The translations under genes were made by a program, and so were the position numbers. Below are positions 1 through 5,806 of a DNA stretch of 9,715 nucleotides, in pieces; the first letter of the stretch is position 1; each line of letters starts with the position of its first letter. Source of the DNA: Deltaproteobacteria bacterium (lineage in GTDB: Bacteria > Desulfobacterota > Binatia > UBA9968); the NCBI GenBank assembly GCA_005878685.1, contig VBLN01000049.1, positions 1 to 9,715 of the forward strand, in the 5' to 3' direction. The notes under the pieces were generated by a model, which was given only the letters and a program-made list of their open reading frames with translations, made no database searches and was not told where the DNA came from.

Positions 1-1268
1 TCGATCCTGCCGATGTTATTGGCGCCGAACTCGAGCAAATAGATATTGTTGCCGTGATCGGCCGGGATGCCGTAGGCGCTGATGGTTCGGTTCGCGCCGG
101 GAATTTCAAACGGGCCGAGGTTCTCGAATTTGCCGGTTGCGAGATCCAGCCGCAAAATGGAATGGTCGTCTTGGTTGTTCGTCCAGACCTTGCCGTCCAC
201 GTGGGAATAGCTCGGGCTCACCATCGATTGCTGGGTGTGGTTCCCCTGCCATTCCTTTGGGAGAGCAAAGATTTGGAATTTCTCTGTTTTCTTGTCGAAC
301 TTCGCGATGCCGCCCTGGTACATCAAAGAAACCCACAAGTTTTCGTCCTTGTCGAGTTGCAGATCGAGCGTGCCAGTCGGAAAGCCCTTTTTCAATACGG
401 GGATGGGATACTCCGTCACCTTGCCGGTTTTTGGGTCCACCTTGCCGATGAACTGTTCGCCGAAATCCGAATACCAGGCCATGCCGTCAGAATCGACGAC
501 CACGTCGTGCGGCTCGGCCAGCTTTCGCGGCAGGTCGTATTCCGTAATGATCGCGCGGGTGGCTCTGCCCTTGGGGCGCGGCAGCGTCTTAAGCAGATAT
601 TCCCACGTCGGGCTAGAGTGCAGATTGACGGTGGCAAGCCATTCCGCGACAGCTTTCACATCGGCTCCCCGGGTGCGGTCGCGCTGCACCCCGCCAACGG
701 TCATCTGCGGGCGCAGCGGCGTGCTGCCAGGCGCGTAAAGCGACATCCTTTGGAAGACTTGCACCCATTCGTCCGCGTTGTGAGTGGACTTCATGATGCG
801 CTCGATCGTGTGGCAGCTGTTGCAGTTGAGCAAAAATTTCTTCTGCTCATCCGTGCCCGGAATGCTTAGGAGCCATTCCGCGTCGCTCAGCTGGCCAGCC
901 AGATTTTTCGTCGGGCGAAGTTTGATGTCACCCGTGGTGACTTTCCCCGACGCCACGTCCACCGCTTTGGGACCATCCAGATCGTATCCGGCGGCGCGAA
1001 TTCTGAGCGAGTAACGGCCCGGGCCGAGCTTCGAGGCGGGGAAGTTATAGCGCCCCTGCTCGTCGCTGAACACGTTAATGGTGATCGTCGAGCCTTCCCT
1101 CTTGGCGCCAACCACCACCCCTCCCATGGGGCCTTCTTTCTCCGAGCTAACCTGCCCAGTCAACGCTATGCCGGGTGAACCGTCCGCTCTGATGAGATCA
1201 GACGCCGTGAAAAATAAGGCTGCTGCCGCAGCCGCGATGGCTATCGCCAGAATGGTCTTCTTCAGCAT
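1..1268 (-). CDS. Exported CarboxypepD_reg-like / CxxCH / Vgb-like beta-propeller protein (partial, C-terminus beyond window)
   Basis: The gene enters from the right and is open through the left edge; 422 residues are visible and the C-terminus is missing. Residues 1-28 form a Sec signal peptide (KK, then a long Ala-rich core, likely cleavage after LIRA). Residues about 33-118 resemble a carboxypeptidase regulatory-like (transthyretin-type) beta sandwich (GRYNFPASKLGPGRYSLRI). A haem-c motif CNSCH lies at 149-153; M175 and M189 are possible sixth ligands. From about residue 240 there are streptogramin-lyase-like propeller blades (PHDVVVDSDGMAWYSDFG, then IGKVDPKTGKVTEYPIP). The start at 1268 is chosen because AGGAGG lies 6 nt upstream; an ATG at 1274 abuts the AGGAGG and is too close. 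The role is inferred: a periplasmic haem-bearing propeller, possibly an oxidoreductase or binding protein. True Vgb lyase activity is not implied, because the catalytic residues cannot be verified. Confidence 0.88.
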   Translation of the reverse strand, partial: MLKKTILAIAIAAAAAALFFTASDLIRADGSPGIALTGQVSSEKEGPMGGVVVGAKREGSTITINVFSDEQGRYNFPASKLGPGRYSLRIRAAGYDLDGPKAVDVASGKVTTGDIKLRPTKNLAGQLSDAEWLLSIPGTDEQKKFLLNCNSCHTIERIMKSTHNADEWVQVFQRMSLYAPGSTPLRPQMTVGGVQRDRTRGADVKAVAEWLATVNLHSSPTWEYLLKTLPRPKGRATRAIITEYDLPRKLAEPHDVVVDSDGMAWYSDFGEQFIGKVDPKTGKVTEYPIPVLKKGFPTGTLDLQLDKDENLWVSLMYQGGIAKFDKKTEKFQIFALPKEWQGNHTQQSMVSPSYSHVDGKVWTNNQDDHSILRLDLATGKFENLGPFEIPGANRTISAYGIPADHGNNIYLLEFGANNIGRI

Positions 1269-1335
1269 AAGCATCCTCCTAAGACTAAAGTTGGAGACGC
1301 TGCATTGGATGCGGACTCCGCCCGAAACTGCGCGT

Positions 1336-1364
1336 CTATTACCACTCGCTCTATCTTGCGTCAA
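1336..1364 (-). promoter_or_regulatory. Candidate sigma-70 promoter for the propeller gene
   Basis: Read on the minus strand, TTGACG (1364-1359, five of six matches to the -35 consensus) is followed after 17 nt by TAATAG (1341-1336), a weak -10. A start site near 1329 would give a leader of about 60 nt before the AGGAGG and ATG at 1268. The call rests on position and -35 quality only. Confidence 0.4.
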
Positions 1365-1503
1365 GCAGGCATTCTTAGGCGCTGTGCTTCGGTTCCCGCC
1401 GCGCTGCGGAGAACAATACGCTATCTCGTCGCGCCCGGTCGGGGGAGATCGACAAAAGCCTCAAGATGGCTTTGCGTGAATTGCGGGCCGAATTGTGGGA
1501 GAG

Positions 1504-1523
1504 CCTTCGGTTCAATCCGAAGG
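1504..1523. repeat. Perfect 7-bp inverted repeat (possible hairpin)
   Basis: CCTTCGG, six-base loop TTCAAT, CCGAAGG. On the minus strand it lies about 15 nt after the TAG at 1539-1541 of the esterase-like remnant, so it may be the old 3' hairpin of that gene. There is no following T-run, so it is not a convincing intrinsic terminator. The GGTTCAATCC core resembles a tRNA T-arm, but no tRNA body surrounds it. Confidence 0.5.
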
Positions 1524-1538
1524 AGGAGATATCGAGGA

Positions 1539-1754
1539 CTAAGACTTGTCCGCAACCAGAGTAACGGGCAGTGGTTTGCCCAAGGGAAGAATCAGGATTT
1601 GACTCCTTTTCCCCTTGCCGATGTTATTGCCCTGAGCGTCGAACTTGCTTTCTTTGCTGTCGAAATCGTTGTCGTTGGTGACTGCAATAGTGTTGCCGTC
1701 GGACTGAGAAAAAAGGGATTTACGATGGAGGAAATTCCGCCGCAGAAACCTCAA
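1539..1754 (-). pseudogene. C-terminal remnant of an esterase-like / phytase-family protein
   Basis: A 71-codon minus-strand frame ending in TAG contains SDGNTIAVTNDNDFDS (about residues 18-33), then a Gly/Asn-rich stretch and SQILILPLGKPLP. This pattern (predicted strand, NDNDF, linker, strand with x-PLP) matches my memory of the last blade of the esterase-like phytase/DUF839-type propeller proteins. Those proteins are usually several hundred residues long, and only the end is left here. The frame begins with TTG and no ribosome binding site; an in-frame TGA lies at 1773-1775, and the other two minus frames upstream carry no recognisable continuation. I therefore call a truncated gene. The alternative is a chance open frame, but the NDNDF block argues against that. 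Family identification is from recall, not a search. Confidence 0.5.
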
Positions 1755-1890
1755 CCTCGCGCCCCATAGAAATCACAGGCAAACTCATTCTTGAAGAAGG
1801 GACAAGAAAAACGACGGAGGAAAAACCACGGCAAGTATAGCGAGTGCAGGACAAAGCCAGAGACTTTGCGCGCGCCTTCCAACGGCTCTA

Positions 1891-2328
1891 CTAGCGTCTT
1901 GTCTCTATCCCTTCTCTATCATTCATTCGGATAACATCGGCATACTGCTCGCCGCGAGGACCTCTCCTTAACTGCACGGCGACTAGGTCGCCATAGCGCA
2001 AGGAATCAACCGGCAATTCTCGCTCTCGGCTGAACATCACCGTATCGGGATCGAATTTAATAGCAATCAGTTGACCTTGAGTTGTCCGCAGCTGAATTAT
2101 TTTGTCGCGTATGTCGACACGTTGCACTGTACCGACAATTTCGTCGCGCGGGGAACTTCTGTCGTAAACATCTCCGCGATCATCCCTGCCCCGTTCAATG
2201 CCGCTTCTTCTATCAATGTCACCCCTATCGACGTCAGGCCTTGGCATGAGGGCAATGTTTTCGCAACCCGCAGACACCATGATAAGAGGAAGCGCCAGAC
2301 TGTAAGCCATTCGATTCGTCCAATTCAT
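1891..2328 (-). CDS. Small predicted lipoprotein with C-terminal OB-fold-like domain
   Basis: 145 residues. The N-terminus is a lipoprotein signal with lipobox VSAGC; Cys22 would be acylated after cleavage, anchoring the protein to a membrane on the periplasmic side. Residues 30-62 are a low-complexity Asp/Arg/Gly linker (DRGDIDRRSGIERGRDDRGD). Residues about 63-135 look like a five-stranded small barrel (EIVGTVQRVDIRDKIIQLRT, then GDLVAVQLRRG), similar to the OB-like domains of DUF5666-type proteins. The start at 2328 is preferred over an in-frame upstream start at 2397 because GGAGG lies 5 nt upstream and because only this start puts the signal peptide at the N-terminus. It appears to be a single-gene unit. 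Function is unknown; a cell-envelope role is inferred from the lipobox alone. Confidence 0.8.
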   Translation of the reverse strand: MNWTNRMAYSLALPLIMVSAGCENIALMPRPDVDRGDIDRRSGIERGRDDRGDVYDRSSPRDEIVGTVQRVDIRDKIIQLRTTQGQLIAIKFDPDTVMFSRERELPVDSLRYGDLVAVQLRRGPRGEQYADVIRMNDREGIETRR

Positions 2329-2713
2329 AAAGACCTCCGAAAGATTGATCAGTATTCCTTCGGAACGCAAGTAGCATGCCAGTACAAAATCCAACAAAGA
2401 CGTGGTTTCGCAAGAGTGGATGACCTCGCAGCCCTTTACCGTGATGGATTTTCAGGCGATTTCAGATCCGTCTGGCTCAGTCTACGCGGCCTTTGAACAT
2501 GGATGTTGCAGGGCCTACCCTTTCACTCCACATCTGTAGGAAAATCCCTCCAAAAATCTCTTCATTATGGTTCCCATCACGGTAAAATCCCTTTAGAATC
2601 AGCGTAAGTAATCCCATCAATGACGTTGGTATAGCCATTGCTCTAGCAAAATCCTGAGTCTCGCGGGATACGGATCGGAAGACGGTTTTATCTGGGCGAC
2701 GAAAGGACGAATC

Positions 2714-2956
2714 ATGAAAGGTCACGGGAATATCTTTGAAAGGGCTAGTTGTTGGCAGCTGGTCTTTATGCAAAGCAAGGTTAACGGCGCGCTGTACGCC
2801 GGAGAAGAACTGCCGGGCCACAAGTGGGATTGGCCGAAGAATACCTACCTTCAACGTCGGCTACAATATATAAGACGCAGTCAAATCTCCGATGAATTTG
2901 CTGATTTAAGTCGATCCGGCGATCTCATCACTATTCAAGAGGAATGCCGCAACTGA
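2714..2956 (+). CDS. Doubtful small ORF, unrecognised
   Basis: 80 residues starting at an ATG preceded by AAAGGA with 6 nt spacing, a plausible ribosome binding site. The protein is mixed in composition with no signal peptide or membrane helix. It has an aromatic middle (HKWDWPKNTYLQRRLQYIRR) and an acidic C-terminus. I do not recognise it. A strong inverted repeat begins 22 nt after the TGA, which would suit a 3' end, but it has no T-run on this strand. An overlapping antisense frame (2477-2854) weakens the case. It is included because start signal and length are plausible; it may be spurious. Confidence 0.25.
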   Translation: MKGHGNIFERASCWQLVFMQSKVNGALYAGEELPGHKWDWPKNTYLQRRLQYIRRSQISDEFADLSRSGDLITIQEECRN

Positions 2957-2977
2957 ACGGCAAAACCTTGGAAAAGA

Positions 2978-3009
2978 ACCGGGGTCCTACTCTTTGATAG
3001 GACCTCGGT
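2978..3009. repeat. 12-bp inverted repeat, hairpin candidate
   Basis: The arms are ACCGGGGTCCTA and TAGGACCTCGGT with an 8-nt loop (CTCTTTGA); all 12 pairs form if one G-U wobble is allowed. Read on the minus strand the hairpin is followed by TCTTTTCC, a weak T-rich tract; the plus strand has none. It could be a transcript end for a plus-strand small gene, a minus-strand terminator, or an operator. Confidence 0.6.
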
Positions 3010-3118
3010 CCGCGCCAGTGCCGCGCTGGAAACAGTTCTGTCGGCGCTGAGTCTTCATCAATCAACTTAGCCAGTCTGACACCAAAGCCTTCCTTTTATC
3101 AAATTCGTCAAAGGTACT

Positions 3119-3148
3119 TGACATCCTTTTCAGGAGTGACATCCTTTT
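3119..3148 (+). repeat. Two direct copies of TGACATCCTTTT, 18-bp period
   Basis: Identical 12-mers at 3119-3130 and 3137-3148, separated by CAGGAG. The first copy begins inside a perfect TTGACA hexamer (3118-3123), but no good -10 lies 16-18 nt downstream. The pair is about 175 bp upstream of the repeat-protein start and could be a tandem activator-binding site. Confidence 0.5.
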
Positions 3149-3211
3149 GATAGAAGCGCGGGATCTATGTCTGCCAGATCTCCCCCACCAGCGAAAGTTA
3201 CAGTGCCAAAA

Positions 3212-3241
3212 TTGACGCTTAGCCATCTGCAAAGCTAATAC
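3212..3241 (+). promoter_or_regulatory. Candidate promoter for the repeat-protein gene
   Basis: TTGACG (3212-3217), an 18-nt spacer, then TAATAC (3236-3241). The -35 matches five of six positions and the -10 is weak. Transcription would begin near 3249, leaving a leader of about 75 nt before the AAGGAG at 3311-3316. It lies 64 bp beyond the direct repeat, a usual distance for activator control. Confidence 0.35.
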
Positions 3242-3322
3242 GCAGCCTGACCCTTATTATGATTCCAACTTTGCAGGGTTTCACGTCTTTCTTTTAGTCA
3301 AAGGAAGAGAAAGGAGAGGGCG

Positions 3323-4246
3323 ATGGAAGCGAAAAAGGGAATTTTTGAATCCGTAAAAGAAGGACTCGTCGGGAGCATTAAAGGAACTGGTGACGTGGCC
3401 AAAGCGGTGGTGGATACCGTAAGCGGAACGCTGACCCATACGATCAAGGGGACGAGTGCGGTAGGCACGTCGTTGATCGAAGCTGTTTCAGATGTGGGAC
3501 GCGCCGCGATCCGCGGAGCAGTCGATGTGGGCGGCGACGTGGGATCGGCTGCGAAGGGAGCGGTCATCGGAACCCTGCGCGGGACTAAGGAGAGCGGCGT
3601 GGAAGCATTGGATGCCATCAAGACGACAACCAGCAGCGTAATCAAGGAAACCTCGGAGGTGGCCGGCGACATTGGAAAAGCAGCGAAAGGTGCCATGCAA
3701 GGGGCGATAACCGGCGCAAAGGAGGTCGGACTTAATGCCACTGAGGCAACCTCTGCGGCGGCAAACGGCATCCTAAAATCAGCCAGTGAAATTCTGTCCG
3801 GTACCGGCAAGACGGGAGCGTCGCTGATTGAAGCCTCTTCGGGCGTGCTCCGTTCCGCCATTCAGGCGGTCGTCGAACTCGGCGGTGACGTAGGTTCGGG
3901 TGCCAAGGGGGTGGTTTTGGGAATTTTACAAGGAACCAAGGTCGGCGGCAAAGAGGCCTTGGAGACGATCAGCGTAACCAGCAGTCATGTCGTCAAAGGA
4001 ACGTCGGAGGTCGCCGGAGATATCGCAAAAGCGGCGAAAGGCGCGGTGCAAGGGGCGATAGCCGGAGCAAAAGAGATCAGTTTGGACGCAACGGAAGCAG
4101 CTTCCGCCGCGGCCACCGGCGCACTGCAGGCGGCCGAAGAGATCAGCTCAAAAGCGGGACAACAAGTGCGCAAGGCCTTAACGGGAACAATCGGGGGCGT
4201 GAAGGTTGTCTTAAAAGAACCTTTCAAATCAAAGAGGGTCTCATAA
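3323..4246 (+). CDS. Ala/Gly/Lys-rich internally duplicated repeat protein (LEA- or phasin-like in style)
   Basis: 307 residues with no Cys, no Trp, no signal peptide and no clear membrane helix; predicted mostly helical and soluble. Residues 42-158 and 159-275 are tandem copies of a 117-residue unit. Each holds two versions of a roughly 28-residue module of the form V-x-G-D-V/I-x-x-x-A-K-G-A-x-x-G-x-I-x-G-T/A-K-E, starting near residues 69, 113, 186 and 230. Spacing of AKG and G-A/T-K-E within modules gives about 11-residue periodicity, which recalls group 3 LEA proteins and phasins. The C-terminus is basic (KEPFKSKRVS). The start is supported by AAGGAG 6 nt upstream. I recall similar unnamed proteins in environmental genomes but know no function. 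Roles in desiccation or envelope stress, or lipid/granule coating, are inferences from style only. The gene is monocistronic, between a candidate promoter and a strong terminator. Confidence 0.85.
   Translation: MEAKKGIFESVKEGLVGSIKGTGDVAKAVVDTVSGTLTHTIKGTSAVGTSLIEAVSDVGRAAIRGAVDVGGDVGSAAKGAVIGTLRGTKESGVEALDAIKTTTSSVIKETSEVAGDIGKAAKGAMQGAITGAKEVGLNATEATSAAANGILKSASEILSGTGKTGASLIEASSGVLRSAIQAVVELGGDVGSGAKGVVLGILQGTKVGGKEALETISVTSSHVVKGTSEVAGDIAKAAKGAVQGAIAGAKEISLDATEAASAAATGALQAAEEISSKAGQQVRKALTGTIGGVKVVLKEPFKSKRVS
3446..4147 (+). repeat. Two tandem 351-bp coding units
   Basis: Unit boundaries 3446-3796 and 3797-4147 follow the constant 117-residue offset between matching motifs: SLIEA at 50 and 167, GGDVGS at 70 and 187, TSEVAGDI at 110 and 227, and KAAKGA at 119 and 236. 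At DNA level the copies differ mostly at third codon positions where the protein is identical (for example GCAGCGAAAGGT against GCGGCGAAAGGC). This indicates an old duplication kept under purifying selection. Confidence 0.8.
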
Positions 4247-4290
4247 GGGCTCACCGAAGTCCGGGTCTCAAATTCCAGAAGGGTTTTCAG

Positions 4291-4334
4291 GGCCTGGTGT
4301 CTGTTGAGTGCGCAACAGAGCCAGGCCTTTTTTT
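4291..4334 (+). terminator. Strong intrinsic terminator of the repeat-protein gene
   Basis: GGCCTGG (4291-4297) pairs with CCAGGCC (4321-4327), and inside it CTGTTG (4301-4306) pairs with CAACAG (4313-4318), with a 6-nt loop AGTGCG. Seven T follow directly (4328-4334). It lies 45 nt after the TAA at 4244-4246. The T-run ends exactly at the stop codon of the convergent YihY-family gene. Confidence 0.93.
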
Positions 4335-5621
4335 CTAGCGCGACTGGGCGCCAGATCCGGCATGAGGAAACCTTAGGACTGTCGAGGGGTTCTCCGCTAC
4401 CAGGGATTTTAGAGTGATCTCTTCCAAGGCTTTTTGGATGGCTTGATCACGACGCAGCAGGACGTCGGCGACAGGTCCGTCATTCTTGACGTCTTGCGTG
4501 GTTAAGCCGCCCACGATGTCCAGAATATCCTTGACGGTCACGCTCTCGGGTGGTCGCGCTAATGCAACTCCTTCAGGCGCCGCGGACCAGAGCAGAATCC
4601 CGGCTCTGACAAACTCGTCAATCAGATTCTCCAGACTCGACACTCCGAGATAGGCTGCAAGCTCCGTCGCTTGCCAGGGGGGTCGTTCAGAAAAATGGCG
4701 CCGCGTAATCTCGACCAGCGCCGAAAGAGCCAACCATTCCTGGAATCGATGCCCTTTCCCGCCCGGCAGCGCTTCGCGCAGGAAGGCGGAAGGGTGTTGA
4801 TGAAAATAGGCGACCTCGGCACCGACCAAGAAAATCAGCCATCCTGTATACAACCAGATGAGAAAGACGATCATGATGGCAAAGCTCGAATAGACGGCGG
4901 CGTAGCGGGCGGAATTAGCCACGAACGCCGCGAATGCCGTCCCTACCAGCTGCCACAGAATGCCTGCCGCGGCGCCGCCGATGAGCGCCGAACTGAGCCG
5001 CACGTTCGTGTAGGGGATCAACTTGTAAAGAAAAGTGAACGTGGCGCAAAGCAGGACAAACGGCATGACGTTAGTCGTCAGGGTAAAGACATAGCTGATG
5101 AAACCGATCTGAAAGAGGCGCTCCACCAACCAGTAGCTTTGGGCGGAGGCGGTAAGGGTTAAGGCGGTAAAGACCATCACGGGTCCTACTAAGACCACGC
5201 TCAAATAAGCCGTGACCCTCTGAGCCCAAGTGCGGGAACGGGGCAAGCGCCAGATCTGATTCAGCGCATCCTCAACCTTGGCGACGAGCGTGACGACCGT
5301 ATAAAACAACATGGCCGTGCCGGCCGCGCCTAGGATGCCCACGCGGAGGTTTCCGACAAAATTTATGATTGTGTTCGTCACCTGCGATGCTTCAGGCCCG
5401 AGCGGTTGAAGCATCTGCGCCAGAAAGGGTTCCAGAAGATTCTGCACCCCAAAGGCTTTCAGCACGGAAAACATCACGGCAAGAAAGGGAACCAGCGAAA
5501 GCAACGTCGAGTAAGTCAAGCTCATCGCCTGAAGATTCAGCACGTCGTCGCGATATCTCGTATTGGCGACAACGATTGCCCGGTAAAGAGAGCTTTGAAT
5601 TTTGGCGAGAATCGTAGCCAT
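4335..5621 (-). CDS. YihY/BrkB-family (UPF0761) inner-membrane protein with C-terminal helical domain
   Basis: 428 residues. About six membrane segments can be seen near residues 36-57, 94-115, 137-159, 175-202, 211-233 and 245-272, the usual YihY/virulence factor BrkB arrangement. Family-like stretches include LTYSTLLSLVPFLAV early, VEDALNQIWRLPRSRTW after the second helix, LYKLIPYTNVRLSSALIGG, and VYSSFAIMIVFLIWLYTGW. The core family is about 290 residues. The extra C-terminal 130 residues (about 293-405) are soluble and contain a winged-helix-like region (WQATELAAYLGVSSLENLIDEFVRAGIL), as in longer family members. The old link to RNase BN is a misannotation; molecular function is unsettled. 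ATG at 5621 is the only in-frame start before an upstream stop, and it has no clear Shine-Dalgarno sequence. It is divergent from the PhnD-like gene. Confidence 0.92.
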   Translation of the reverse strand: MATILAKIQSSLYRAIVVANTRYRDDVLNLQAMSLTYSTLLSLVPFLAVMFSVLKAFGVQNLLEPFLAQMLQPLGPEASQVTNTIINFVGNLRVGILGAAGTAMLFYTVVTLVAKVEDALNQIWRLPRSRTWAQRVTAYLSVVLVGPVMVFTALTLTASAQSYWLVERLFQIGFISYVFTLTTNVMPFVLLCATFTFLYKLIPYTNVRLSSALIGGAAAGILWQLVGTAFAAFVANSARYAAVYSSFAIMIVFLIWLYTGWLIFLVGAEVAYFHQHPSAFLREALPGGKGHRFQEWLALSALVEITRRHFSERPPWQATELAAYLGVSSLENLIDEFVRAGILLWSAAPEGVALARPPESVTVKDILDIVGGLTTQDVKNDGPVADVLLRRDQAIQKALEEITLKSLVAENPSTVLRFPHAGSGAQSR

Positions 5622-5716
5622 AGGATGGGATGAACCGCGCTTCTATTAAATACTGTAGCCCTTTAAAGCAAGAATGCCAGGGGGAAGAATGTAGTTTTAT
5701 GGTGCCTTCTTTTTTC

Positions 5717-5743
5717 TTGCCAAGGTCCCTCCGTTTATATAAT
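5717..5743 (+). promoter_or_regulatory. Candidate sigma-70 promoter for the PhnD-like gene
   Basis: A perfect TATAAT at 5738-5743 is preceded, with a short 15-nt spacer, by TTGCCA (5717-5722; five of six matches). Transcription would begin around 5750. This lies downstream of the earliest open-frame ATGs (5630, 5699) and so favours a translation start at 5777 or 5807. Confidence 0.5.
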
Positions 5744-5806
5744 AGGTATGGCACAGCAAGTTCCTTGTTACTCGCTGTGAGAGCGTTAACCTCTGTGGAC
5801 ACGATC

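Larger units (their letters stand above)
1269..1890. other. Gene-poor stretch between propeller gene and lipoprotein gene
   Basis: About 620 bp with no intact gene. It holds the candidate promoter near 1336-1364, a weak AAAGCC/GGCTTT hairpin around 1454-1475, a perfect 7-bp inverted repeat at 1504-1523, and a decayed coding fragment at 1539-1754. Plus-strand open frames here encode Arg/Ala-rich sequence without family resemblance and look like shadows. Nothing recognisable was seen in 1755-1890 in any minus frame beyond a short hydrophobic run. Confidence 0.6.
2329..3322. other. About 1 kb intergenic region, AT-richer than its neighbours
   Basis: This region separates the divergent lipoprotein (-) and repeat-protein (+) genes, so it must hold both promoters. 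It contains one doubtful 80-codon ORF (2714-2956), a 12-bp-stem inverted repeat (2978-3009), two copies of TGACATCCTTTT (3119-3148) and a candidate promoter (3212-3241). I saw nothing recognisable in 2397-2700. The 125-codon minus frame there starts with TTG without a ribosome binding site and resembles no family I know. Confidence 0.55.

Noticed and set aside
54..869. 271-codon plus-strand open frame
   Set aside because: It is antisense to the propeller gene, which has signal peptide, ribosome binding site, CxxCH and blade motifs. The plus-strand translation is Arg/His/Val-rich without family resemblance.
1504..1523. tRNA T-arm look-alike (GGTTCAATCC)
   Set aside because: No anticodon arm, D arm or acceptor stem surrounds it, and the stem register does not fit a 7-nt T-loop.
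1305..1769. 154-codon plus-strand frame
   Set aside because: No ribosome binding site, Arg-rich unstructured composition, and it is antisense to the esterase-like remnant, which carries a recognisable motif.
2477..2854. 125-codon minus-strand frame
   Set aside because: It begins at TTG with no ribosome binding site and shows no recognisable motif. It is left out of the gene list, though the region deserves an expression check.
3298..3861. 187-codon minus-strand frame antisense to the repeat protein
   Set aside because: It is a mirror of the Ala/Gly/Ser repeats, without ribosome binding site; the plus frame has a clear start signal, module conservation and terminator.
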